NCBI RefSeq assembly: GCF_022096995.1
Contig: NZ_JACXGQ010000004.1
Coordinates: forward strand, 62,001 to 126,000
Length of the DNA stretch: 64,000 nt
DNA from: Yoonia sp. I 8.24
Lineage (GTDB): Bacteria; Pseudomonadota; Alphaproteobacteria; Rhodobacterales; Rhodobacteraceae
Direction of reading: 5' to 3'
Positions 52,958 through 62,168 of this stretch are shown here, in pieces. Position 1 is the stretch's first letter; every line of letters starts with the position of its first letter. Under the pieces are notes generated by a model. That model was not told the origin of the DNA and searched no databases. It saw only the letters and a program-made list of their open reading frames with translations. The translations under genes and the position numbers were made by a program.

Positions 52958-53593
52958 ATGCTCAAACGATCAATATTGGCATCTTCACTTTGCATTTGTG
53001 CAACATCGTCAATGGCTGGTGGCCTCGCGGATCCAATCATCCCGGCGCCCATTGCACCACCAGTTGCTGCGACCATCCCGCTTGATTGGTACGCAGGTAT
53101 TCAGCTCGGTGCTGCAACTGGGTCTTTTGATCCTGGCGAGGCGCAAACAGCCTTTCGCGAAACAGATGCGAGTGGCCAGCTTTATGGTGTTCATGCTGGG
53201 GTACAACGCAGCTTTGGTGCAATCACCGCCGGGGTCGAAGTAGATTACAACGTCGGAGAGTTCGCAAACGAAGAGATAACCGGCGCAAATACAGCGGACT
53301 CTTTCATTGATGAATTAGCTCACCTGAAGTTGCGTGCTGGAACAAAAATTGGTGGTGCCTTTGTTTACGGCACTGGTGGAATCGCCTATGCTTCAGGTCA
53401 AATTGAAAACCTCGGCCCGGTTGTTGATGTAAGCGATACAGCCGCGTTTTTCGGTCTTGGTGCCGATATGATGGTCTCTGATAGCATTTCTATTGGTGGC
53501 GAAGTTTTGGTCCATGACTTCGAAAATATGGACGAAACTGACGTTGATGTCGCATTTACGACCGCGCAATTACGAATGTCCTACCACTTCTAA
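52958..53593 (+). CDS. Outer-membrane beta-barrel protein
   Basis: A 211-aa barrel with a signal peptide (MLKRSILASSLCICATSSMAGG). Repeated short strands with aromatic girdles (IPLDWYAGIQLGAATGSFD, QLYGVHAGVQRSFGAITAGV, KIGGAFVYGTGGIAYASG) end in the OMP signature TTAQLRMSYHF. It resembles the Omp25/RopB-like opacity family. Followed by a good hairpin at 53601. Confidence 0.88.
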   Translation: MLKRSILASSLCICATSSMAGGLADPIIPAPIAPPVAATIPLDWYAGIQLGAATGSFDPGEAQTAFRETDASGQLYGVHAGVQRSFGAITAGVEVDYNVGEFANEEITGANTADSFIDELAHLKLRAGTKIGGAFVYGTGGIAYASGQIENLGPVVDVSDTAAFFGLGADMMVSDSISIGGEVLVHDFENMDETDVDVAFTTAQLRMSYHF

Positions 53594-53600
53594 TAAAATG

Positions 53601-53625
53601 CACCTTTGCCTCAATGGCAAAGGTG
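53601..53625 (+). terminator. Hairpin terminator after the outer-membrane protein
   Basis: CACCTTTGCC and GGCAAAGGTG form a perfect 10-bp stem with a TCAAT loop, eight bases after the stop. A short T-containing tail (TCAT) follows, so it may not be a strong intrinsic terminator. It also precedes the LysR gene. Confidence 0.7.
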
Positions 53626-53659
53626 TCATACCCTATGCATAGACAGTTAAGAGTGAGCG

Positions 53660-54529
53660 ATGAACTGGGATGACCTCAAAATCGTGCTTGCGATTGCGCG
53701 CAATGGAACACAATCGGCGGCTGCATCTGTACTGACTGTGGATCAATCGACCATCGCGCGTCGTTTAACTGCGATCGAAACAAGTCTCAACGTTGCGCTT
53801 TTTGTGCGTTCAAAGTCGGGGTTTATGCCAACCCAAGCCGGTGAACAGGTCATACAACGCGCGGCAGCAGTTGAAACCCATATTCAATGGCTTGAAGATG
53901 AGGCGCAATCGGCAGAAAAGGATCTGCACGGTCCTGTAACTATCGTTGGAAATCACTGGACTTTGTCACAAATTATTCGTTCTGGTGTCGTAGATTTACT
54001 CTCAAAAAATCAAGGCCTTGAGTTGCGATTTGTCGCAAGCAGCAACCATTGGTCTTTGACGCAAGGCCATCCAGAAATTGCGTTGTGGTTCGAAATCGAC
54101 CCAAAAGACGGAGAGTTTGCGGCCCCGGTTGGTCAAGTCCCATACGCTACGTATGTCCGCGAAGATCTTAACCCAGATACAGCACAGTGGGTGTCTTTTA
54201 TGGACCCACGCGCGCAGCGCGCGCCAAACCGTTGGCTTGCAAAGCTGCAATCGCCAAGAGCAGATGTTCGATTGACTGGGAACGACGCAGGCTTGGTTTT
54301 GGCTGCGATCCAATCGGGCGTCGGCAAAGGGTTATTGCCTTGCTGCATTGCCGAGCATATGCCCAATCTTAAACGGATTACGTCGACCTTTCCGCCACTT
54401 ATTCGTTGCTTGCATGTTCATGCAAACACAGGAACCGTTAAGACGCGACGCATCCAACAGGTCATTACAATGTTGCGTGATACAATACCTACTGCATTCG
54501 CTGACCCAACATCCAATTTAATAAAATAG
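53660..54529 (+). CDS. LysR-family transcriptional regulator
   Basis: A 289-aa LysR-type protein: MNWDDLKIVLAIARNGTQSA, VLTVDQSTIARRLTAIETSLN, LFVRSKSGFMPTQAGEQVI for the HTH, then an effector-binding domain that is shorter and less typical than the family average. It follows the outer-membrane gene by 66 bases and may regulate it. Target and ligand unknown. Confidence 0.92.
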   Translation: MNWDDLKIVLAIARNGTQSAAASVLTVDQSTIARRLTAIETSLNVALFVRSKSGFMPTQAGEQVIQRAAAVETHIQWLEDEAQSAEKDLHGPVTIVGNHWTLSQIIRSGVVDLLSKNQGLELRFVASSNHWSLTQGHPEIALWFEIDPKDGEFAAPVGQVPYATYVREDLNPDTAQWVSFMDPRAQRAPNRWLAKLQSPRADVRLTGNDAGLVLAAIQSGVGKGLLPCCIAEHMPNLKRITSTFPPLIRCLHVHANTGTVKTRRIQQVITMLRDTIPTAFADPTSNLIK

Positions 54530-54657
54530 CATCGAGGATTTCTCCATTTAACTGGCGCCTCCAAAACTCGTCCAAATTTGTGTAAAGTCCGCCCATACTG
54601 ACCCGTTACCGCTGCGAGCCCGTGGCCATCTTCCGATTTTAGAGTAATCTCAAATGT
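54530..54657. other. Short intergenic region before the IS3 scar
   Basis: No gene or clear site. It begins right after the LysR stop and ends at the IS remnant; the left IS end is probably within it but I cannot place the terminal repeat. Confidence 0.4.
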
Positions 54658-54864
54658 GTGTGGAGTACCACACGTCTTGAGAAGGGGGCTGCTGTAGCGC
54701 TTGAGGCGCTGCGCGGTGACAAGACGGTGCAGGAGATCGCAGCCAAGCGCCGGGTCGATTGGTTTAACAACCGCCGCCTGCTGGAACCTATCGGGAATAT
54801 CCCGCCAGCCGAGGCTGAAGCAAACTTCTATGCTGCTCTGGAAAGATCAAACATGGCAGCGTAA
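54658..54864 (+). mobile_element. IS3-family scar: OrfA start joined to OrfB end
   Basis: The frame reads EKGAAVALEALRGDKTVQEIAAKRRV, the N-terminus of an IS3-type OrfA, then directly DWFNNRRLLEPIGNIPPAEAEANFYAALE, the C-terminus of OrfB, ending at TAA. The transposase middle is missing. The downstream bases (ACAAATTAGCCTCCGGCAAACCCGG) resemble an IS3-family end. A single internal deletion explains the structure. No intact transposase is nearby. Confidence 0.8.
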
Positions 54865-55115
54865 CTAAGACAAATTAGCCTCCGGCAAACCCGGCGCGGT
54901 TCACAATTTTCCGAATGCCAACCTGACATTGGTCTTTTTTTTGCAGCGAACGACTACAAAACCCGCATAGTGAGCGTTATGAGCTGACGCCCGGAATGTT
55001 CGTTTTCCTGAGAGGTCGGTTAACCTCTATTTGACCACGCTAACGTCATCAAAGTAGGTAATTTGGAATTGAAAATGAGGTACAGTGGGTTTTGTATCCG
55101 CCGCACCTCAATCGT
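54865..55115. other. Intergenic region after the IS3 scar
   Basis: The first 40 bases carry the presumed right end of the IS remnant. The rest has no gene I can support and separates the accessory region from the inositol locus. Confidence 0.45.
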
Positions 55116-56270
55116 TTAGTGGAACATGGGTGGGCGTGCGTCCAGCCATTGACCGTCTGCTTTGCCGCTTTCCGCTACGGCAGCAACGGCGGCCATTGAC
55201 CTCAATCCGTCCTCTGCGCGCGGGTAAAGATCAGCGGCCGGGTCCATGGTCCGCCCTTCTTTGCGTGCAGTGATCGCTTCGGCCAGATCTGTGTAGATAT
55301 TTGCGAATGCGAGCGGCATACCTTCGGCGTGACCAATGGTCACGCGGGTCGTGCGGTCTGCCTCGGGGGATAGGCTTTCTTCACCACGCTCAATAACTTG
55401 CAAACGCTGGCCAAGCGGCATGTAAAACAACTGGTTTGGCTGCTCTTGTGACCAACGTAAACCACCTGTTTCACCAAATACTTGGATGCCTAGGCCATGC
55501 TGACGCCCGATTGCGATAGAGCTAGTCCAAAGTCGCCCAACAGCGCCCCCGTCCATGCGAAAGTTGACCATCGCATCGTCTTCAAGTGTACGCACAGGGA
55601 TCGCCGAGACGATATCAGCGCTAATTTTCGTGACCTCTTGCCCCGTGACAAATGACGCCATGTGCATCGCGTGAATACCGCAGTCAGCGAACTGCGCAGA
55701 CACCCCAGCCTGCGCCGGATCATAGCGCCAGCGCACGCGTGGATTATCGGCATCTGCGGCGTCAGCGTGGTGACCGTGGGCAAACTCTGCATTCACGACA
55801 CGAACTTTGCCAATGTCACCACGTGCGATCATCGCTTTCATGTGACGGACTAGTGAATAGCCCGAATAGCCATAGTTCACGGCGCAAATTTTGCCGGTCT
55901 TTTTGGCAACCTCAACAATGGTTTCACCTTCTTCGACGGTCATTGTCATCGGCTTTTCGCACAGCACGTTGAAACCGCCTTCAAGGAAGGCTTTGGTGAT
56001 TTCAAAGTGGCTCGCGTTTGGCGTCGCGACTGTGACAAGATCAACGCGGTCTTCACGGGCTTTTTCACCCGCAAGCATGTCTTGCCAACCACCGTAAGCA
56101 CGATCGCCAAGACCTAGGCGCTGGCCGTAATCGATGCCGTATTCTGGCCGGTGGTCAAGCGCACCTGCGGTGAATTCGAACAAGCCATCAAGGCCAGACC
56201 CAAGCCGGTGTGCAGGACCGATTTGACTGCCTTCGCCGCCGCCGATCATGCCCCATTTTAGTTTTGTCAT
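55116..56270 (-). CDS. Gfo/Idh/MocA-family oxidoreductase of the inositol locus
   Basis: A 384-aa NAD(P)-dependent dehydrogenase, N-terminal Rossmann stretch KLKWGMIGGGEGSQIGPAHR, the family EKPM (NVLCEKPMTMTVEEGETIV) and AVNYGYSGYSLVRHMKAMI. It is the third gene of the leftward iol unit (Gfo/Idh, iolE-like, Gfo/Idh). Probable substrates are inositol epimers or keto-inositols (scyllo-inositol dehydrogenase-like). It cannot be named more exactly. Confidence 0.9.
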   Translation of the reverse strand: MTKLKWGMIGGGEGSQIGPAHRLGSGLDGLFEFTAGALDHRPEYGIDYGQRLGLGDRAYGGWQDMLAGEKAREDRVDLVTVATPNASHFEITKAFLEGGFNVLCEKPMTMTVEEGETIVEVAKKTGKICAVNYGYSGYSLVRHMKAMIARGDIGKVRVVNAEFAHGHHADAADADNPRVRWRYDPAQAGVSAQFADCGIHAMHMASFVTGQEVTKISADIVSAIPVRTLEDDAMVNFRMDGGAVGRLWTSSIAIGRQHGLGIQVFGETGGLRWSQEQPNQLFYMPLGQRLQVIERGEESLSPEADRTTRVTIGHAEGMPLAFANIYTDLAEAITARKEGRTMDPAADLYPRAEDGLRSMAAVAAVAESGKADGQWLDARPPMFH

Positions 56271-56284
56271 TTCTCAAATCCTTC

Positions 56285-57172
56285 TTAGAAACCGATGGAT
56301 TGCAGGTAGGTGCGGTTCAGTTTTGCATCATCGATCGGCGATGTGTCACCTTCGGGATCGCAGTCTTGTTCCACTGTGCACCAACCGTCGAAATCACTGT
56401 CGCGTAGGATTTGACGGACAGCCGAGAAATCCACGTCGCCATCGCCCAAGTTGCAAAAAATGCCATCGCCGCAGGCCGTATAAAAATCGGTACGATTGGC
56501 AACGACAGAGGCTTTCACTTTGGGATCGATGTCCTTGAAGTGCATATAGCTGATGCGATTAATGTGCTTGCGCATGAACGCGACCGGATCGAAACCCGCA
56601 TAAGAATGGTGACCTGTGTCAAAACAGATTTTCAGGATGTTTTCGTCGACCTCAGACAGCAAGCGCTCAAGTTCTGGTTCAAAGTCCATGAAGCCAGCAG
56701 CATGCGCATGTACGCCAACCGTGAGCCCGTATTCTTGAGCACCCATCTTTGCGACAGTTGCGATGCGGTTACGAAAGGCCGTCCATTCGGCTTTGTCCAT
56801 CTGCTCTGCTTCATCGACACGACCCGCGGTTGGTGCGCGACGTTCGGAAATGCTGTCGATTAGTACAAGGTGCTGGGCACCGTGCGCCATGAGCGCCTTA
56901 CAGGTGCGTACGGCAGCGTCCATGACATCGTCCCATGCCTCCGCGTCGTGGAATGGCCGAAAGACGACACCACCGACGAGTTCTTGGTTGAACTCATCGA
57001 GTGCTTCACCAAGGATCGTGGGGTCCTCGGGCATAAAGCCCACAGGACCAAGTTCAATCCCTGTGAAACCTGCGGCAGCGTTTTCTTGTAAGACCCTACG
57101 CCAAGTGGGGTTGCGTGGGTCATCTGCGAATTCCACTCCCCATGAACACGGAGCGTTGCCAATTTTGATCAT
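56285..57172 (-). CDS. iolE: IolE-like sugar-phosphate isomerase/epimerase (inosose dehydratase type)
   Basis: A 295-aa TIM-barrel protein: MIKIGNAPCSWGVEFADDP, AAAGFTGIELGPVGFMPED and metal-binding FDTGHHSYAGFDPVAFM, YMHFKDIDPKV. Inosose dehydratase (IolE) converts 2-keto-myo-inositol to the diketone that IolD hydrolyses. Its place in the locus supports this; the family also includes other epimerases. It lies 11 bases after the preceding Gfo/Idh gene in the leftward unit. Confidence 0.88.
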   Translation of the reverse strand: MIKIGNAPCSWGVEFADDPRNPTWRRVLQENAAAGFTGIELGPVGFMPEDPTILGEALDEFNQELVGGVVFRPFHDAEAWDDVMDAAVRTCKALMAHGAQHLVLIDSISERRAPTAGRVDEAEQMDKAEWTAFRNRIATVAKMGAQEYGLTVGVHAHAAGFMDFEPELERLLSEVDENILKICFDTGHHSYAGFDPVAFMRKHINRISYMHFKDIDPKVKASVVANRTDFYTACGDGIFCNLGDGDVDFSAVRQILRDSDFDGWCTVEQDCDPEGDTSPIDDAKLNRTYLQSIGF

Positions 57173-57183
57173 GTCGTTTTCCT

Positions 57184-58284
57184 TTAGTAATCCGCCACGT
57201 TAACCCATGCGTTTTTAACGCTGGAATCATGCACGGCGGTGATAATGCGGTTCACCGCGAGGCCTTCTGCGAAAGTTGGCCAAACAGCGCGTTTTTCAGA
57301 TATCGCGGTCAGAAAATCCTTGGCCTCGATGATGATTTGATCTTGGTAACCTGTGCCATGGCCGGGGCCCTGGCAGAAGGGCAGGTAATCTGGGTGGGCG
57401 GGGCCAGTCAGTATTTTGCGAAAGCCGCGTTCGGCTTCCGGACCTTCGGTGGTGTAAAGCCAGATCGCGTTCTGATCTTCTTGGTCAAAACGGATATGAC
57501 CTTTGGTGCCGTGAATTTCATAGGCGTAGCCCATCTTGCGTCCAACGGCGACACGTGAAAAGAACATATGCCCCTGCGCGCCATTTGCAAAACGGCACAT
57601 CATTTGTGCCTGATCGTCGTTGGTGACGGGTGCGCCATCACGTGTTTTGTGCACGGTTTCCACCGATGCACACAGGCTATCAATCGGACCCATCAGCGCG
57701 TGGGCCGCGTTAATCATATGCGGGGCCAAATCGCCCATTGTGCCGTTGGCTTGCCCTTGGGCGCGCCAGCCGCCGACGTTGGGGTCTGCAAAAAAGTCTT
57801 CTGTATTTTCACCACGGAAATAGACGATGTCGCCAATCCTTCCTTCGGCCAACAGCTGACGCGCATATTGGGATGCTGGCGTACGGATGTAATTAAAGCC
57901 GACCATATTTGCGAGGCCGGACGCATCTGCGGCGTTATGCATCACAATCGAATCGTCAAGCGATGCACCAAGCGGCTTTTCACACAGTACGTGCTTGCCT
58001 TGGGCGAAAGCCGCGAGCGCGATTTCGCGGTGCGTCGATTGAGGTGATGCAATGACAATCGCCTCGACTTTTGGATCATTCACAAGGGTACACCAGTCGT
58101 CGGTGCCGCGCGCAAACCCATACATTGCACGGTATTTTTCGGCGGTTTCCGGGGAAGACGCTGCAATCATTTCTAACCTTGGGCGCAGGTCCGTGTCGAA
58201 TACCGATGCGACCGCGGCAAAAGCAACCGAATGTGCCTTGCCCATATAACCACCGCCAACAATGCCGATGCCGATTTCTGCCAT
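57184..58284 (-). CDS. Gfo/Idh/MocA-family oxidoreductase, first of the leftward iol unit
   Basis: A 366-aa dehydrogenase with EIGIGIVGGGYMGKAHSVAF and AQGKHVLCEKPLGASLDDS; the EKP lysine is in place. Encoded immediately behind the divergent promoter with the LacI-type operator (58310-58325), 11 bases before iolE. It likely oxidises inositol or a derivative. The pair of Gfo/Idh genes around iolE is a common iol arrangement. Confidence 0.9.
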   Translation of the reverse strand: MAEIGIGIVGGGYMGKAHSVAFAAVASVFDTDLRPRLEMIAASSPETAEKYRAMYGFARGTDDWCTLVNDPKVEAIVIASPQSTHREIALAAFAQGKHVLCEKPLGASLDDSIVMHNAADASGLANMVGFNYIRTPASQYARQLLAEGRIGDIVYFRGENTEDFFADPNVGGWRAQGQANGTMGDLAPHMINAAHALMGPIDSLCASVETVHKTRDGAPVTNDDQAQMMCRFANGAQGHMFFSRVAVGRKMGYAYEIHGTKGHIRFDQEDQNAIWLYTTEGPEAERGFRKILTGPAHPDYLPFCQGPGHGTGYQDQIIIEAKDFLTAISEKRAVWPTFAEGLAVNRIITAVHDSSVKNAWVNVADY

Positions 58285-58309
58285 TTGTTTTCCCTCCCCA
58301 AAAAACCGA

Positions 58310-58325
58310 TTGCAACCGGTTGCAA
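58310..58325. promoter_or_regulatory. LacI-type operator of the divergent iol promoters
   Basis: TTGCAACCGGTTGCAA is a perfect 16-bp palindrome with the central CG typical of LacI-family sites. It lies 25 bases upstream of the leftward gene and 79 bases upstream of iolD, where it can control both directions. Only this copy was found in the gap. The matching repressor is not in the window. Confidence 0.88.
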
Positions 58326-58404
58326 AATGGATATAGTCGTTTTGGGCGTTGGGTCAATATGCAATCCGCGCTGACATCAATTTCGTGTTGGGAGAGAGAC
58401 GCGC

Positions 58405-60267
58405 ATGGGACAAGCCAGTGAAACAATTACGCTGACGGTTGCGCAGGCGGTGATCCGCTACCTTGCGGCGCAATTCATCGAAATTGACGGCGTAAAAACA
58501 CGTCTATGTGGTGGCGGTTTTGGCATTTTTGGACACGGCAACGTGACCTGCCTCGGCGAGGCGTTGTATGACCACCAAGACGTGCTACCGTTGTATCGTG
58601 GCCAGAATGAACAAGGCATGGGGTTTGCTGCGGCGGCCTATGCAAAGGCGCAATTGCGCCAGCGGTTTATGTTTTGCACCGCGTCCGCAGGCCCAGGCAC
58701 CGCGAATTTGTTGACTGCTGCCGCGCTCGCCCATGCGAACCGATTACCGATGTTGATGCTTTGCGGGGATACGTTCTTGACGCGGCTGCCAGATCCAGTC
58801 TTGCAGCAGCTCGAGCATTTTGGAAACCCGACGCTGGGTGTTAATGATGCATTCAAAGCCGTATCGCGGTTCTGGGATCGGATCACGCATCCCGCGCAGA
58901 TTATGCAATCCTTGCCCGCTGCTTTGGCCACAATGCTGGACCCAGCAGATTGCGGTCCTGCGTTCATCGGCCTGCCACAGGATGTGCAGGGCTGGACCTT
59001 TGATTACCCTGTCTCATTCTTCGACGAACATGTGCACCGTATTCGTCGCCAATCACCTGACACAGCCGAAATCGCTGATGCGATTGCCCTTTTGAAAACG
59101 GCAAAGCGCCCGATGATTATTGCCGGCGGTGGCGTGCAATATTCCGGCGCCGTGGCTGCGCTCACGGCATTCGCCGAAGCAACAAACATCCCCGTGGTAG
59201 AAACGATTGCAGGTCGTGCGAACATGTTGAACACCCATCCGCTGAACATCGGGCCGCTGGGCGTGACGGGGTCAAACTCGGCGAATGCGATTGCTGAGAA
59301 GGCGGATGTGATCCTTGCCATCGGTACCCGCTTGCAAGATTTTACGACGGGCTCTTGGACCGCGTTTGCGATGGATGCACGGATCGTCGGTATCAACGTT
59401 GGCCGCCACGACGCGGCGAAACATATGTCACTGACGGTTGTGGGTGATGCGAAGCTCGCGCTTACGGCCTTAGTATCCGACTATGTGTGTCCGGTATTGT
59501 GGACCCAAGAGGCACAAGCCGAACGTACAAAATGGAATGATTACGTTACCGAGAATACCCGTATTGGCAAAGCTCCAGCATCATATGCGCAGGCTATTGG
59601 TGCGGTGAATGACCTGTGCGATCCACGCGACCGTGTGATCGCCGCCGCGGGCGGTTTACCTGCCGAAGTCACCGCCAATTGGAAAACCCTTGATATCGGC
59701 ACTGTCGATGTTGAATTTGGTTTTTCCTGTATGGGGTATGAAATCGCAGGTGGCTGGGGCGCGCGCATCGCGCAAGCCGAAAAAGAGCCAGACAAGGACA
59801 CGATCGTCTTTACCGGTGACGGGTCTTACTTGCTGATGAATTCGGACATTTATTCGTCGGTTCTTACGCAAAAGAAAATGATCATCCTTGTGCTTGATAA
59901 TGGCGGCTTTGCGGTCATTAACAAATTACAAAACAACACCGGCAACGAGAGTTTCAACAATCTGATAGCGGACACACCGACCGCAACGCATCAAGTTGGG
60001 GTCGATTTCGAAGCGCATGCGCGCGCGATGGGGGCACTGGCCGAAACAGTTGCATCCCCCGCCGATCTTGCTGATGCATTTGCCCGCGCCAAAGCCGCCG
60101 ACCAAACCTATGTGATCTGCATGAAGGTCGATGCCTACGAAGGCTGGACCAAAGAAGGTCACACGTGGTGGGAAGTCGGCACGCCGCATGTGACCGACAA
60201 CTTCAAAGTCGCCGCGGCACATAAGGATGTGGAATCCGCCCGCGTCCGTCAGCGGAAGGGAATTTAG
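58405..60267 (+). CDS. iolD: 3D-(3,5/4)-trihydroxycyclohexane-1,2-dione hydrolase
   Basis: IolD is a thiamine-diphosphate enzyme that opens the inositol-derived diketone ring. The 620-aa product has the acetolactate-synthase-like fold: FGHGNVTCLGEALYD, LYRGQNEQGMGFAAAAYAKA, the middle domain FTGDGSYLLMNSDIYSSVLT with VLDNGGFAVINKLQNNTGN and the TPP-binding GDGSYLL motif. The Glu of the N-terminal domain is in QNEQGM. It opens the rightward iol operon and is followed directly by iolC. Confidence 0.95.
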   Translation: MGQASETITLTVAQAVIRYLAAQFIEIDGVKTRLCGGGFGIFGHGNVTCLGEALYDHQDVLPLYRGQNEQGMGFAAAAYAKAQLRQRFMFCTASAGPGTANLLTAAALAHANRLPMLMLCGDTFLTRLPDPVLQQLEHFGNPTLGVNDAFKAVSRFWDRITHPAQIMQSLPAALATMLDPADCGPAFIGLPQDVQGWTFDYPVSFFDEHVHRIRRQSPDTAEIADAIALLKTAKRPMIIAGGGVQYSGAVAALTAFAEATNIPVVETIAGRANMLNTHPLNIGPLGVTGSNSANAIAEKADVILAIGTRLQDFTTGSWTAFAMDARIVGINVGRHDAAKHMSLTVVGDAKLALTALVSDYVCPVLWTQEAQAERTKWNDYVTENTRIGKAPASYAQAIGAVNDLCDPRDRVIAAAGGLPAEVTANWKTLDIGTVDVEFGFSCMGYEIAGGWGARIAQAEKEPDKDTIVFTGDGSYLLMNSDIYSSVLTQKKMIILVLDNGGFAVINKLQNNTGNESFNNLIADTPTATHQVGVDFEAHARAMGALAETVASPADLADAFARAKAADQTYVICMKVDAYEGWTKEGHTWWEVGTPHVTDNFKVAAAHKDVESARVRQRKGI

Positions 60268-61248
60268 ATGAACTTGCTTGACGGTATCCGCACCAACAAT
60301 TTTGTTATCGTCGGACGCGCTGGCGTAGACTTATTTCCTGACCCACCCGGGACTGCGACCGAGGACGCTGACGTGTTTCATGCCGACCTTGGCGGATCGT
60401 CCGCAAACATAGCTGCGGGTATCGTGAAACTGGGTGGAAAGGCTGCTTTGGTCACGCGCGTATCGGATGATAGCGCGGGTCGGTTTTGCGTGAATAAGCT
60501 TGCGTATTATGGTGTCGATAGCACCTATGTCACGCCGGTCGGCGGTGAATATCGCAATTCACTCGCTCTTTATGAAAGCCGGATTGAGGGGCACCAATCG
60601 GTGATTTACCGCAATGGTGCGGCTGATTTTCAGATGTGTTCAGATGATGTGAGTGCCGTCGACTATAGCAAATTCGGCGCATTGATTACTGCGGGCACCG
60701 TCTTTGCCGCTGAACCATCACGAAGTGCCACTTTCGAGGCATTCGCGCTGGCGAAAAAAGCTGGTTTACCAATCATTTTTGATGTCGATTACCGCCCATA
60801 CTCATGGCCTTCGCCGAAAGTCGCCGAAGAGGTTCTTTCACGTGCGGCAGCCGAATGTGACATGATCGTCGCCAATGATGAAGAGTTCGGATTTATGGCC
60901 GGCAGTATCGACAAAGGTCTCGCCAAAGCCAAACAACTTGCAGACACAAACGCGGCGATCGTCGTCTATAAGATGGGCGAAAAAGGGGCCATTACCTTTG
61001 CAAATGGGACCGAAACGCGCACGGGTATCTTCCCTGTTGAGGCGTTGAAACCCACAGGTGCGGGTGACAGTTTTATGGCGGGTCTGATGACGGGGCTCGC
61101 CGCTGATCTTCCACTGCACGACGCAATTTTGCGCGGTTCTGCCTGTGCGTCGATCACCGTCTCAAAACCCGGTTGCGCGCCTGCGATGCCGACGACTGAA
61201 ACGCTCACAAAATTTATGGCCGATCATCCCGATCCCACGTCCGTTTAA
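60268..61248 (+). CDS. iolC: 5-dehydro-2-deoxygluconokinase
   Basis: A PfkB-family kinase that phosphorylates 5-dehydro-2-deoxygluconate. The 326-aa protein shows the PfkB signature 2 as PTGAGDSFMAGLMTGLA and the N-terminal GGSSANIAAGIVKLGGKAAL. Immediately follows iolD (ATG directly after TAG) and precedes iolB by 12 bases. Confidence 0.95.
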   Translation: MNLLDGIRTNNFVIVGRAGVDLFPDPPGTATEDADVFHADLGGSSANIAAGIVKLGGKAALVTRVSDDSAGRFCVNKLAYYGVDSTYVTPVGGEYRNSLALYESRIEGHQSVIYRNGAADFQMCSDDVSAVDYSKFGALITAGTVFAAEPSRSATFEAFALAKKAGLPIIFDVDYRPYSWPSPKVAEEVLSRAAAECDMIVANDEEFGFMAGSIDKGLAKAKQLADTNAAIVVYKMGEKGAITFANGTETRTGIFPVEALKPTGAGDSFMAGLMTGLAADLPLHDAILRGSACASITVSKPGCAPAMPTTETLTKFMADHPDPTSV

Positions 61249-61260
61249 AGGAAAAATCAC

Positions 61261-62103
61261 ATGCACATTCCACCGTTTGACAATCAAAACAAACCCATCG
61301 TGGACGTGGATGACCCGACCGTGCCGCTAAATTACTTTAACATCGTCAAGCTAAAAAAGGGCGAAGCATTCGCCTATGAAGTCCCCGGCTACGAGACATG
61401 CATCGTTCCGGCGACGGGCACAATTGATGTTGATATCGAAGGTTTCAAGGCGACAAGCCTTGGTCACCGTGTCGAGGATGTATGGGACGGCGAGCCCGAA
61501 GGCGTTTACGTGCCCGTCGCCGCCAAGGCAGAAATTGTTTGCGTGTCTGACGACGCAGAAGTGTTCATCTGCGGCGCACGCTACAACAAAGTGCTTGATG
61601 CGTTCGACGTCCGTGCGGACGCGTTAGACAAGGTGCAATACGGCTCGGACGACACAAAAACGCACCGTAAGATCAAGCATATCCTCGGCACGAAATACCA
61701 CGACAAAGTTGGACGTTTACTTGTTTCCGAACTCTTTACCGTCGGCGAAGGTGGTTGGTCCGGTTTTCCATCCCACAAACACGACACGGATCGTTTGCCA
61801 TTGGAAACCCGCCACGATGAAACCTATAATTTCCGCTTTAAACCGAACTACGGTTCAGGCGTTCAAATGCTCCAGCGCGAAGACGGTAAGGCAGGCGATG
61901 CATATCATCTTGTCGATGGCTCTACGATTTGTCTCGACAGCGGCTATCATCCATGCGCGGTTTTGCCCGGCTACCAAATGTACTATTTCACCATCCTTGG
62001 TGGGCTTTCCCAACGGAGCCTTGTGCAATATTTTCAGCCGTCGCATGCCGCGCAGCTTGAAACCATCCCCGGTATCAAAGACATGATCGCCAAATTCAAA
62101 TAG
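61261..62103 (+). CDS. iolB: 5-deoxy-glucuronate isomerase
   Basis: IolB converts 5-deoxyglucuronate to 5-dehydro-2-deoxygluconate. The 280-aa cupin protein has the metal-binding SGFPSHKHDTDRLPLETRHDETY stretch (two His and acidic residues), EDGKAGDAYHLVDGSTICLD and the conserved ending SLVQYFQPSHAAQLETIPGI. Follows iolC after 12 bases; an AAAGGAAA site precedes the ATG. Confidence 0.95.
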   Translation: MHIPPFDNQNKPIVDVDDPTVPLNYFNIVKLKKGEAFAYEVPGYETCIVPATGTIDVDIEGFKATSLGHRVEDVWDGEPEGVYVPVAAKAEIVCVSDDAEVFICGARYNKVLDAFDVRADALDKVQYGSDDTKTHRKIKHILGTKYHDKVGRLLVSELFTVGEGGWSGFPSHKHDTDRLPLETRHDETYNFRFKPNYGSGVQMLQREDGKAGDAYHLVDGSTICLDSGYHPCAVLPGYQMYYFTILGGLSQRSLVQYFQPSHAAQLETIPGIKDMIAKFK

Positions 62104-62129
62104 GCGCATCGCTTTCATTCAATTGCGTT

Positions 62130-62148
62130 CGCCGAGGGACCTTCGGCG
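62130..62148 (+). promoter_or_regulatory. Short hairpin between iolB and the aldolase gene
   Basis: CGCCGA and TCGGCG form a 6-bp stem around GGGACCT, 27 bases after iolB and 21 before the next ATG. A minor intercistronic element with no T-run; may adjust downstream expression. Confidence 0.35.
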
Positions 62149-62168
62149 CTGATCAGGAATGCTCTCAT

